Part shown: positions 26,230 to 34,383 of the stretch, one piece after another
How positions within the stretch are numbered: the first letter of the stretch is position 1
Layout of the letters: the number at the start of each line of letters is the position of its first letter
Assembly: GCA_905236815.1 (NCBI GenBank)
Contig: CAJOPE010000026.1
Span: forward strand, 1-64,000
Origin: an uncultured Prevotella sp.
GTDB lineage: Bacteria > Bacteroidota > Bacteroidia > Bacteroidales > Bacteroidaceae
DNA length: 64,000 nucleotides
Reading direction: 5' to 3'
Translations under genes and position numbers: made by a program
The notes under the pieces: generated by a model
The model's database searches: none
The model's input: only the letters and a program-made list of their open reading frames with translations
Told to the model about the DNA's origin: nothing

Positions 26230-28716
26230 TTATTCCACTGGAATTGTAAAAGTTCCTTTCAATTTTTTGTTAGTTTTGTCCTTAACAACCATTTGAAGAG
26301 TTCCTGGACTATCTTTTGCTTGAAGCGTTACCACCAACTTTCCAGAAAAGAGTTTCATTGTTGGTTGGGTGAATGATTCCAAAGAAGTGGCATCTCCATT
26401 GCAAACAGCCTTAAACGAACCTGCTCCTTTCACTTCAAAAGAGAGGGCATCATCAGCAGAAGGCACCTCTACTCCATTCTTGTCGATAATCGAGATGGTG
26501 ATGTAAACTAAATCCTCGCCATCAGCTTTCAGACTAGATCGATCGGCTTCCATCTTTATCGCATTTGGCTTTCCTGCAGTCTTTACCACTTGTTCGCCAG
26601 CCTTGTTGCCTTGCGAATCATAAGCTACTACTTTCAGTTCACCTGGCTCGTATTTTACATCCTTCCACATCAGCCTATAGCGGGCAGCACGGCGTTCTGC
26701 ATCAGCAGGTTTAGCTGCCTTTCCACAGAAAATCTCTCCATCATTCTCAACTTTTTGCTTTGAAATTCTGCCTTGTGACTTGCCATTCACAAAAAGCTCT
26801 GCCGATGGATAATCTGTATAACAGAAAACAGGCGTTACTTTTCCTATACGATCTGGCCATGTCCAATGAGGCAACAAATGAAGGGTATGCTCTTGTGTAT
26901 TCCATTTTGAGCGATAGAGGTAGTAGCGATCCTTTGGAAGTCCTGCAAGATCGACAGCACCAAAATAGCTGCTTCGGCTTGGCCAATACTCATCGTATGG
27001 AGTAGGTTCACCAAGATAATCAATACCCGTCCAGATGAATTGGCCGATATAGTATGGAGCATCGTCCTCAGCGATAAAATCTTCCTCAGGAAGGTTACTC
27101 CAACTGCACCATTGAGTATCGTAGCTGCTTAGCTGTCCATCAGGATAAGTCTTGCTGTTATTCCATTCTAATGGGAATTTGTAAATACCTCTACTACTTA
27201 CAGTTGATGCTGTTTCGGAGCCTAAAAGGAAGGCCTTAGGCAGCTGTTTGATGTTGCGAGGATATTTATAAACACGATAGTTGAAGCCCGGAACATCCAT
27301 TGTCTGTGCAAAGCCTGATTTCAAGGCTGATTCCGCCCTATCCATTCCTTGAGTGACAGGTGTGAGTGGGTCGAGTGTGTGACAAAGATTTTGCAATCTC
27401 TCAGCAATCTTTCGACCTTCCTCACTCCACTGTTCTGGAATTTCATTTCCAATACTCCACATCACAAGACTTGGGTGATTGCGGTTGGCAAGTATCAGGT
27501 TGGTGATATCCTTGTCGGCCCACTCCTTGAAGTTTCGGGCATAGCCATTTTTGCATTTTGGATAAATCCACATATCGAAACTCTCTGCCATCACCATCAT
27601 GCCAAGGGAGTCATAAACTTCCATCTGCATCTGACTAGGCATATTGTGAGAAGTTCGAATGGCATCTGCACCCATATCTTTCATCAACTTAACTTGACGA
27701 ATTAGTGCAGCTTTGTTGATAGCAGCACCTAAAGGTCCTAGATCGTGATGTAAGCAGACTCCCTTGATACGGCGACTCTTTCCATTGAGTTGGAAACCAT
27801 TAATGCTATCAACCTTTATAGTGCGCAACCCCACTTTCTTAATGAGTTTATCAACCACCTTGCCGTCTTTTCCTAGAAGCTGGAGTTCCAAGGTATATCG
27901 GTAAGGATCTTCAGGAGACCATAGGTGGGGCTTACTAACAAAAAAGTTATAATGATCGGCTACATTTTTTGCTGGAACATCTGTAGCTGCATTCTGTATT
28001 TTCCCATTATCATCCTTTAGGCAGATATAAGTGCGGTAATCTTCATTTTCAGGATTTTCGATTTTGAAACTGACATTTAAAAATGCAACTTCCTCATCCG
28101 ACCATCCACCTCCATTTGTGCGATAGTGGCCTATGCTATCTGTTCGAACAGAAAGTCCCCATTCGTCAAAATGCAATTTTGGTAAACTTGCAACAGTAAC
28201 AGGACGATAAAGTCCGGCGCCAGGATACCATCTACTGCTCTCTTCACGATTTTTAAGATGTACCACCACTTCATTTTTGCCTTTATGCAGATAAGTAGAA
28301 GCATCTATGCGGAAAGCATTATATCCATAGGCCCAATATCCAGCTTTTTCTTTATTAATATAAACAGTTGGCTCCGACATTGCACCATCAAATTGCAGTT
28401 GATGAAAAGGCAATTGATTATCGATGTTAAGGGTAGTACGATACCATCCCTCGCCTATCCAAGGCAATGCGCCAGATCGACCCGACTTCTCTGTGGCGGT
28501 CTTTTCGCCATTTTGTACAATAGCAACATTCTGCAAGTCCCATTTCTTGTCGAATGGTCCTGAGATAGCCCAGTCATGTGGTATCGATACTTTTTCCCAA
28601 TGGATGCTATCACGAGAGAATTCCCATTGTTTCAGGGAAATAACGTTTCTTGTCTGTGCATTTAGCGCAGAGGAAGCCCCCATTGCAAAATATAAACTTA
28701 TCAGTCGAAGATTCAT
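26230..28716 (-). CDS. Glycoside hydrolase family 2 beta-galactosidase-like enzyme
   Basis: 828 aa with a signal peptide (cleavage after ALNA), so secreted or periplasmic. Domain order: GH2 sugar-binding jelly roll (about 25-190), Ig-like domain (about 200-310), TIM barrel (about 310-600), DUF4982-like beta domain (about 630-690) and a C-terminal Ig/BIG-like domain. The acid/base Glu is in MWSIGNEIPE and the nucleophile Glu in LLGSETAST. Probably a beta-galactosidase, but GH2 also includes beta-glucuronidases and mannosidases. It is not inside a SusCD locus in this window. A consensus promoter overlapping a palindrome precedes it. Confidence 0.9.
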   Translation of the reverse strand: MNLRLISLYFAMGASSALNAQTRNVISLKQWEFSRDSIHWEKVSIPHDWAISGPFDKKWDLQNVAIVQNGEKTATEKSGRSGALPWIGEGWYRTTLNIDNQLPFHQLQFDGAMSEPTVYINKEKAGYWAYGYNAFRIDASTYLHKGKNEVVVHLKNREESSRWYPGAGLYRPVTVASLPKLHFDEWGLSVRTDSIGHYRTNGGGWSDEEVAFLNVSFKIENPENEDYRTYICLKDDNGKIQNAATDVPAKNVADHYNFFVSKPHLWSPEDPYRYTLELQLLGKDGKVVDKLIKKVGLRTIKVDSINGFQLNGKSRRIKGVCLHHDLGPLGAAINKAALIRQVKLMKDMGADAIRTSHNMPSQMQMEVYDSLGMMVMAESFDMWIYPKCKNGYARNFKEWADKDITNLILANRNHPSLVMWSIGNEIPEQWSEEGRKIAERLQNLCHTLDPLTPVTQGMDRAESALKSGFAQTMDVPGFNYRVYKYPRNIKQLPKAFLLGSETASTVSSRGIYKFPLEWNNSKTYPDGQLSSYDTQWCSWSNLPEEDFIAEDDAPYYIGQFIWTGIDYLGEPTPYDEYWPSRSSYFGAVDLAGLPKDRYYLYRSKWNTQEHTLHLLPHWTWPDRIGKVTPVFCYTDYPSAELFVNGKSQGRISKQKVENDGEIFCGKAAKPADAERRAARYRLMWKDVKYEPGELKVVAYDSQGNKAGEQVVKTAGKPNAIKMEADRSSLKADGEDLVYITISIIDKNGVEVPSADDALSFEVKGAGSFKAVCNGDATSLESFTQPTMKLFSGKLVVTLQAKDSPGTLQMVVKDKTNKKLKGTFTIPVE

Positions 28717-28745
28717 ATAATTCTATTCATAAGGTTTTGTTACTA

Positions 28746-28777
28746 CAAAATTACATCAAAACAATCGTTTGCGCAAA
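28746..28777 (-). promoter_or_regulatory. Promoter of the GH2 gene with overlapping palindrome
   Basis: On the minus strand TTTG (28774-28777), a 20-base spacer and TAATTTTG (28746-28753) match the consensus. The -33 box is part of a perfect 12-bp palindrome GTTTGCGCAAAC (28767-28778), similar in kind to LacI-family operators. No LacI-type gene is in the window. Confidence 0.72.
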
Positions 28778-28855
28778 CAAAACATTAAAAATTTACTAAA
28801 TTTAAAAATTGTGTTCGGACACAGATAGAAAATCAAAAAAAAAGTTTATCAAAAG

Positions 28856-28887
28856 TTTGGTGATGATAAAAAAAGCCTTTATATTTG
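28856..28887 (+). promoter_or_regulatory. Promoter of a candidate small RNA
   Basis: TTTG at 28856-28859, 20-base spacer, TATATTTG at 28880-28887. It points away from the GH2 gene; no open frame follows, only a terminator about 60 bases on. Confidence 0.7.
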
Positions 28888-28893
28888 CAACTG

Positions 28894-28982
28894 TTATCCT
28901 GAAAACAATCTTTTTACCTTAAAAAAACTAATACCTATTGAAGATTTGGAGCGGTCACCTGTGAAGGTCATCGCTTTTTTTT
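28894..28982 (+). ncRNA. Candidate small RNA (Bacteroidales-1-like?)
   Basis: The stretch between a consensus promoter and a terminator is about 90 bases and contains no credible open frame. Its 5' half is single-stranded, U/A-rich (CTTTTTACCTTAAAAAAAC) and its end is a hairpin with a run of eight T. An sRNA class called Bacteroidales-1 is described as bounded by just such a promoter and terminator; I cannot test the match. The 5' end is estimated from the -7 element. Confidence 0.5.
28950..28982 (+). terminator. Terminator of the candidate small RNA
   Basis: AGCG/CGCT outer stem and ACCT/AGGT inner stem separated by an internal loop, GTGA loop at 28961-28964, then eight T (28975-28982). Confidence 0.7.
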
Positions 28983-29160
28983 ATGCATTTTATGAATAGA
29001 CTATTTATGAAAAATGTATTCTTTTTTTGTGATAATTCTTTCTTTAGTGTGAACTCAATGAGATATTGATAAGAAACTCGTTGTATCATTCACAGAAAGG
29101 AAAGTTCTATTCCTTTGATTATATATGACTTAATCAAGGAAATAAGCCTTATACATAATA

Positions 29161-29221
29161 TGAAACGATCGTTTGACATTATGTGAAACGGTCGTTTAAC
29201 ATTATATGAAACGGTCGTTTC
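29161..29221. repeat. Three palindromic repeats with a 23-bp period
   Basis: Three units start at 29161, 29184 and 29207. Each holds the 14-base inverted repeat GAAACGRTCGTTTN; the third is a perfect palindrome GAAACGGTCGTTTC. The linkers (ACATTATG, ACATTATA) are also conserved. The array lies between the small RNA and the TPR gene, about 450 bases upstream of the GH2 start, in DNA with no gene. It looks like a multi-site operator, but no target promoter is obvious. Confidence 0.85.
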
Positions 29222-29334
29222 ATATTGTAAAAACAAGCCTTCTTAATGGAATATAAATCAATAATGAGAACGGAATTCTGTAGCTTTGAAAATAATAAAG
29301 TCCCTCCTTATCAATTTCTTTATGGACCATATAC

Positions 29335-29368
29335 AAAAAATCCTCCATCAAATCGAATTGATGGAGGA
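29335..29368 (-). terminator. Terminator after the TPR gene
   Basis: Perfect 11-bp stem (TCCTCCATCAA at 29341-29351, TTGATGGAGGA at 29358-29368). The minus strand continues into six T (29335-29340), so it terminates the TPR gene that ends at 29390. Confidence 0.88.
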
Positions 29369-29389
29369 TTTATATTATTATGTTATAAT

Positions 29390-30604
29390 TTACATATCAG
29401 CTTTTGCAGCCTGAGTCTTAGGATCATTCTCACCATATCTTGCATAGTAAGAATTGTAACGGAAACGGCCCCAAGAAACCTTCTGCTGATCAGGATCTAG
29501 CTCCTTAGCCTTTTCGTAGTTCTTAATAGCCTCTTCCAACAATACATTTGCTGTAGTCTTTGCTGGTGCATCAGAAGCACGGTTCTGGAAACAAGCGCCA
29601 ATGTAGAAGTATGGGAATGGGCTCTCTGGATCTGCCTCCTGTGCCTTCTTGAAGGTAGCAATAGCATCCTGCCATGCACGCTCATCGAACTGAGAGTTAC
29701 CCTTCAAAATCAATGCAACAAAATTCTTTGGATCCTTTGCCAAAGTCTGGTCGAGCAAAGTTTTTGCAGCTGCAAGACCATCAAGTTTCTTAGTTACATT
29801 ATAAAGGTTCTCCAAAACAACCTGGTTAGTTGGATTCTCCTCGAAAACCTGAATAAGGTTGTTCTTATACTTTATAGAGTCTTCTTTTGATGTAAGACCC
29901 TCGCTCATTGCAGCGATCTTAAGATCGAAAGCTTTTTTCTTATATTCCTGATCCTGCATAGCGAATTCTGCGTACTTTCCTACCAAATCAAACTTCTTCT
30001 GCTGATAAGCAAAAGCAGCTGTATAGAAAGCAACCTGACCAAGGAACTGCTTCTCATTCTCACTGCTGTAATCCTTGAAGAAAGGCTCGTTCTTTGCATC
30101 AAGATAACTACCCCAATACTTCAAAGCCTTTACTTGGTCGCCTGAGATAGCATAAGGATTACCACATAAAATCAGGTTCTCAAAAGCTGGCTTAACTCGC
30201 TCAAAGTTATTTGCGAATCTTGGCTTGATTTTGCCTTTTGAATTTGGTTCGTTATCATAAAGAAAACACTGCTCGGCTGCCTTAATAGCATTGATAGCTG
30301 CATCACCCATAGCAATTGTATCAATAGCTTCTACTTTGTCTTTCTGACCCTGCTGAATAAGGAATTGATTTGTACCAATCTTTGATGCCTGTGCTTGATA
30401 ATCAGCAAGCGCAATATCTACAAGATGGTTATAGGCTGTGGCCTTCTCCTCTGATCCCTGAAGATCTTCCATTGCAGAATTAAGTACATCGAGGCATTCA
30501 GCATAGTTCTTAGAGCCAAGGATAGCTTTCAGAGCTGGACTTACACCTGCAAACGCGGCAGATGTGCTTAACATCACTAAAGCCGCAACAAATAGCTTTT
30601 TCAT
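29390..30604 (-). CDS. Secreted TPR-repeat protein
   Basis: 404 aa with a signal peptide (LFVAALVMLSTSAAFA). The body is helical with several TPR-like repeats (for example FVALILKGNSQFDERAWQDAIATFKKAQEADPESPFPYFYIGACFQNR, about residues 300-345). It lies directly downstream of gyrA on the same strand, an arrangement I associate with Bacteroides/Prevotella genomes. Presumably a periplasmic or outer-membrane-associated scaffold; function unknown. Confidence 0.85.
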   Translation of the reverse strand: MKKLFVAALVMLSTSAAFAGVSPALKAILGSKNYAECLDVLNSAMEDLQGSEEKATAYNHLVDIALADYQAQASKIGTNQFLIQQGQKDKVEAIDTIAMGDAAINAIKAAEQCFLYDNEPNSKGKIKPRFANNFERVKPAFENLILCGNPYAISGDQVKALKYWGSYLDAKNEPFFKDYSSENEKQFLGQVAFYTAAFAYQQKKFDLVGKYAEFAMQDQEYKKKAFDLKIAAMSEGLTSKEDSIKYKNNLIQVFEENPTNQVVLENLYNVTKKLDGLAAAKTLLDQTLAKDPKNFVALILKGNSQFDERAWQDAIATFKKAQEADPESPFPYFYIGACFQNRASDAPAKTTANVLLEEAIKNYEKAKELDPDQQKVSWGRFRYNSYYARYGENDPKTQAAKADM

Positions 30605-30643
30605 ATAGTTCTTTATTTAATTAGGTTATTCTATTATATTATA

Positions 30644-30700
30644 ATCGGGCACAAAGAAATGATAATTATTTGATTTATCATTATCTTTGCCCGATTTTTT
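30644..30700. terminator. Long imperfect hairpin between gyrA and the TPR gene
   Basis: ATCGGGC at 30644-30650 pairs with GCCCGAT at 30689-30695, and the stem continues inwards with AAAGA/TCTTT and ATGATAA/TTATCAT-type pairing with small mismatches. TTTTTT follows on the + strand; the minus strand continues ATTATAATATA. Probably ends gyrA transcripts or separates the two genes. Confidence 0.6.
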
Positions 30701-30724
30701 AGGATATTTTACACATTTAACGGC

Positions 30725-33355
30725 TTATTCGAAGTCGGTATTGGTTGTAAATGCATTTTCGTCGGTAGAATCGAAGTCAACATCCTCTTCAGGTGTCTCT
30801 ACCTCTGGCAGTGCCTCTACGGCTGTGTCTTCGGTAATTTCCTCGCTCTTCTTCTCAAACGCTGTTCTACTCTCCTCCTCTGCTGTTGCTTCGAGTTCAC
30901 TGCTCATTACCTTGCAGACACTTGCGATGACATCAGCTTTCTTCTCAAGATTGATGAGACGAACACCTTGTGTAGCACGGCCCATTACACGGCAATCAGC
31001 AACTGCAAGACGGATAGTAATACCACTCTTGTTGATAATCATCAAGTCGTTCTCGTCAGTAACATTCTTAATTGCTACTAAGCGACCGGTCTTCTCTGTA
31101 ATGTTGAGGGTCTTAACACCCTTACCACCACGATTGGTAACACGATATTCTTCTACCTGTGAACGTTTACCATAACCCTTATCGCTGACAACCATGATGG
31201 TTTCCTTATCAGCATCGTTTACAGTAACCATACCAACTACAGCATCGTCATCACCCTGGAGGCGCATACCACGCACACCAGTAGAGGTACGACCCATTGT
31301 GCGGATGGTGCTTTCGTTGAAGCGAACAGCACGACCATTTCTATCAGCGATGATCAACTCGTTAGAGCCATTGGTCAATCGAACATCTACTACCTCATCG
31401 CCTTCAGCAATGTTGATGGCGATTACACCATTTGCGCGTGGACGAGAGTATGCCTCAAGACAAGTCTTCTTCACAGTACCATTGGCTGTAGCGAAAATGA
31501 TATAATGGTTGTTTACAAACTCGCTGTCATTCAAGCCACGAATTCTAAGCATTGCACTGATAGAATCGTCCTTTTCAATATTAAGGAGGTTCTGGATAGC
31601 ACGTCCCTTAGAGTTGCGGTCACCCTCAGGTATCTCATAGCACTTCAACCAATAACAACGTCCCTTCTTGGTGAAGAATAACATTGTCTGGTGCATAGTA
31701 GCTGGGTAGATATTCTCTGTGAAGTCTTTGTCACGAGTACGAGCACCCTTGCTGCCTACACCACCACGAGCCTGCTCACGGAAATCAGCAAGTGGAGTAC
31801 GCTTGATATAACCAAGATGGCTAACAGTGATAACTACAGGATCATTTGGATAGAAGTCTTCAGGGTTAAACTCATGATCGTCTGGCTTGATACGTGTACG
31901 ACGAGCATCGCCATACTTCTCCTTTACCTCGATCAATTCGTCCTTCATTACCTTCTTGCAAAGCTCTGGATCATTTAAAATCTGATTCAAGTACTCAATT
32001 TCCTTCATCAGTTCATCGTATTCTGCATGTAACTGCTCCATACGAAGACCTGTGAGCTGACTGAGTCGCATATCTACGATAGCCTTAGACTGAATTTCAT
32101 CTAATTCAAAGCGTTCCTCCAAGTTGTGCTGAGCATCTGATGGAGTTTTGCTGGCACGAATGATGTGTACAACCTCATCGATATTGTCACAAGCGATGAT
32201 CAAGCCTTCGAGGATATGTGCACGCTCCTGTGCCTTCTTCAAATCGTATTTGGTACGGCGGATGGTTACATCATGGCGATGCTCTACAAAGTACTGAATG
32301 CACTCCTTGAGGCTCAGCAAGCGAGGACGTCCCTTAACCAAAGCAATGCAATTCACAGAGAATGAGCTCTGGAGAGCTGTCATCTTGAACAATTTGTTCA
32401 AAACAACATTTGCATTGGCGTCTTTCTTAACGTCGATAACAATACGCATACCCTGACGGCCAGACTCATCGTTAGCATTGCTGATACCATCGATCTTGCC
32501 TTCCTTAACCAATTCTGCAATATACTCGATGAGCATCTGCTTGTTTACACCGTAAGGAATCTCTGTGACAACGATTTTATCATGGTTTTCGTCGCTTTCA
32601 ATCTCAGCTGTAGCACGAATAATAATTCGGCCACGGCCAGTCTCGTATGCATCGCGTACACCCTTGATGCCATAAATAGTAGCTCCTGTTGGGAAATCTG
32701 GAGCAGGGATATAATGCATCAAACCATCGAGATCGATGTCTGGATTGTCGATGTATGCGCAGCAGCCATCAATTACCTCGCCCAGGTTGTGGGTAGGAAT
32801 ATTAGTTGCCATACCAACAGCAATACCATTACCACCATTTACAAGGAGGTTAGGAATCTTTGTAGGCATTACGCTAGGCTCCTTCAATGTGTCATCGAAG
32901 TTGTTGGCCATATCGACTGTATCCTTCTCAAGGTCATCCATGATGTGCTCACCCATTTTACTGAGTCGGCACTCGGTATAACGCATAGCTGCAGGAGAGT
33001 CGCCGTCGACAGAACCGAAGTTACCCTGGCCATCTACCAGTTTATAGCGCATATTCCATTCCTGACCCATACGAACAAGCGCACCATATACAGAAGAGTC
33101 ACCGTGTGGGTGATATTTACCAAGAACATCACCTACAACACGCGCACATTTCTTGTATGGCTTGTCACTAGTGTTTCCAAGACCTTGCATGCCGAAAAGA
33201 ATACGGCGATGAACTGGCTTGAAACCATCTCGAACATCAGGAAGGGCACGAGCCACAATAACCGACATAGAATAGTCGATATAGGATGACTTCATTTCTT
33301 CCTCAATGTTGATTTTCATAATGCGATCGTTATCGATCGTCTGATTTTCGTCCAT
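30725..33355 (-). CDS. gyrA: DNA gyrase subunit A
   Basis: 876 aa, normal length. The winged-helix/tower core begins [30 protein letters not shown]; the catalytic Tyr is Y126 in AAMRYTE. The quinolone region reads [13 protein letters not shown]: the Ser83 position of E. coli is Ser (S87) and the Asp87 position is Gly (G91). The C-terminal DNA-wrapping pinwheel carries GyrA-box-like [10 protein letters not shown], and an acidic tail ends the protein. With GyrB (not in this window) it introduces negative supercoils. 5' DNA contains 21-bp repeats at 33504-33545. Confidence 0.97.
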   Translation of the reverse strand: MDENQTIDNDRIMKINIEEEMKSSYIDYSMSVIVARALPDVRDGFKPVHRRILFGMQGLGNTSDKPYKKCARVVGDVLGKYHPHGDSSVYGALVRMGQEWNMRYKLVDGQGNFGSVDGDSPAAMRYTECRLSKMGEHIMDDLEKDTVDMANNFDDTLKEPSVMPTKIPNLLVNGGNGIAVGMATNIPTHNLGEVIDGCCAYIDNPDIDLDGLMHYIPAPDFPTGATIYGIKGVRDAYETGRGRIIIRATAEIESDENHDKIVVTEIPYGVNKQMLIEYIAELVKEGKIDGISNANDESGRQGMRIVIDVKKDANANVVLNKLFKMTALQSSFSVNCIALVKGRPRLLSLKECIQYFVEHRHDVTIRRTKYDLKKAQERAHILEGLIIACDNIDEVVHIIRASKTPSDAQHNLEERFELDEIQSKAIVDMRLSQLTGLRMEQLHAEYDELMKEIEYLNQILNDPELCKKVMKDELIEVKEKYGDARRTRIKPDDHEFNPEDFYPNDPVVITVSHLGYIKRTPLADFREQARGGVGSKGARTRDKDFTENIYPATMHQTMLFFTKKGRCYWLKCYEIPEGDRNSKGRAIQNLLNIEKDDSISAMLRIRGLNDSEFVNNHYIIFATANGTVKKTCLEAYSRPRANGVIAINIAEGDEVVDVRLTNGSNELIIADRNGRAVRFNESTIRTMGRTSTGVRGMRLQGDDDAVVGMVTVNDADKETIMVVSDKGYGKRSQVEEYRVTNRGGKGVKTLNITEKTGRLVAIKNVTDENDLMIINKSGITIRLAVADCRVMGRATQGVRLINLEKKADVIASVCKVMSSELEATAEEESRTAFEKKSEEITEDTAVEALPEVETPEEDVDFDSTDENAFTTNTDFE

Positions 33356-33437
33356 TGTTTATTTGTTGTTTTAATTAAAATTCGTTCTTTAAGAAGAAGT
33401 CTATTTAATAACTAAATGTCCATAGACCCACGAAATT

Positions 33438-33545
33438 TTCGATTTAAGCGCTTTAGGTGCTCAAAATCCCGACAAATTTACAAAAATAATTTGAGATAAA
33501 AAAGGCTTAAATCGAATATTTTTGGCCTTAAATCGAATTTTTAAG
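33438..33545 (-). promoter_or_regulatory. gyrA upstream region with 21-bp direct repeats
   Basis: CTTAAATCGAA occurs at 33506-33516 and 33527-33537, exactly 21 bases apart, within a longer similar context, and once inverted at 33438-33448. A possible minus-strand -7 box TAAATTTG lies at 33473-33480, so the repeats would fall at and just upstream of the gyrA -33 region. Role as regulatory sites is inference. Confidence 0.45.
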
Positions 33546-33620
33546 TTAAAAAGAGTTGATTGGTAAGTATGCGTGAAAATATGGGCTTAGATAGTAAAAA
33601 TGACATTTATATATTTATTG

Positions 33621-33662
33621 CAATGCCTTGTTTTGTACACTGCAAGGCATTGTAATTTTTTA
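33621..33662. terminator. Hairpin after the AlkD-like gene
   Basis: Perfect 10-bp stem (CAATGCCTTG at 33621-33630, CAAGGCATTG at 33643-33652). T-rich sequence follows on the + strand; on the minus strand it lies about 60 bases after the AlkD-like stop. Confidence 0.65.
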
Positions 33663-33712
33663 AAGAATGCTATTTATGGCATTATCTTCAAATTGAATAC
33701 TCATCCATAATC

Positions 33713-34330
33713 CTAGAAGAATTCTATCAGGTCTTTCAGCGCTGACTTTGCCATTCTTTCATAGACAATACCCAATTGAGCAAATCTCTGTGCGCAATTC
33801 GCTGCTGCATGCTTTACGCCCATATTGTCACCCTGAAGCGCTACTGCCGCCTGATCAAGAAACTCGTTGATACCTCGCTCGTTAGGCTCTTGTCCCTTCA
33901 TAAAAAGACGACCAAGGATAGAATAGCCTGTAATCTGATAAAGATTATCATCTGAAGCAATCCACTGATAAGCAAGAACTGGAGCAAATTCCACATTTTG
34001 AAGGAGGTTGAAGGCGATTAGCTCTGCCATTTCCTGTGTGCGCACGCTTTCCATCCAGACATCAACTATTTCAGGAAGCATCTTTTCGGCAGGCATAATC
34101 ATTGTAGCAAGAATCTTGCATTCACGAATGTCCTCTTTCCATAATTCAATGGCCAGTTCATAATCTTTTCCATATTCTTCTGCCTGTTGTTTTAAGGCAA
34201 TAAAAGGTACACCCCAGTTAATTTTGTAGGCAATTCCTTTGTCCTTCATCGACTGTGAAGTCGGACCATTCATCAGCAGACGAAAACTTTGCTTTATTTC
34301 TTTTAGCTTATTATGAGTTTCTTCTTTCAT
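33713..34330 (-). CDS. AlkD-like DNA alkylation repair protein
   Basis: 205 aa, all-helical, consistent with the HEAT-repeat AlkD/AlkC family (PF08713). Visible features include GIAYKINWGVPFIALKQQAEEYGKDYELAIELWKEDIRECKILATMIM and the Trp/aromatic-rich second half. AlkD proteins remove N3- and N7-alkylated purines. No signal peptide. Catalytic Asp cannot be assigned with certainty, and many homologues in Bacteroidetes have not been tested, so glycosylase activity is inferred. Confidence 0.78.
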   Translation of the reverse strand: MKEETHNKLKEIKQSFRLLMNGPTSQSMKDKGIAYKINWGVPFIALKQQAEEYGKDYELAIELWKEDIRECKILATMIMPAEKMLPEIVDVWMESVRTQEMAELIAFNLLQNVEFAPVLAYQWIASDDNLYQITGYSILGRLFMKGQEPNERGINEFLDQAAVALQGDNMGVKHAAANCAQRFAQLGIVYERMAKSALKDLIEFF

Positions 34331-34383
34331 CTTATCAAAAATTATCCTCGTCGAAATATTGTCCGACGAGGAATATTAATTAG

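Noticed and set aside
29161-29221. CRISPR array
   Set aside because: Three units with 8-9 base conserved linkers, no unique spacers and no cas genes.
29246-29500. 84-codon + strand frame between the palindromic array and the TPR gene
   Set aside because: It runs through the strong TPR terminator and into the TPR gene on the opposite strand; its second half is the shadow of that gene.
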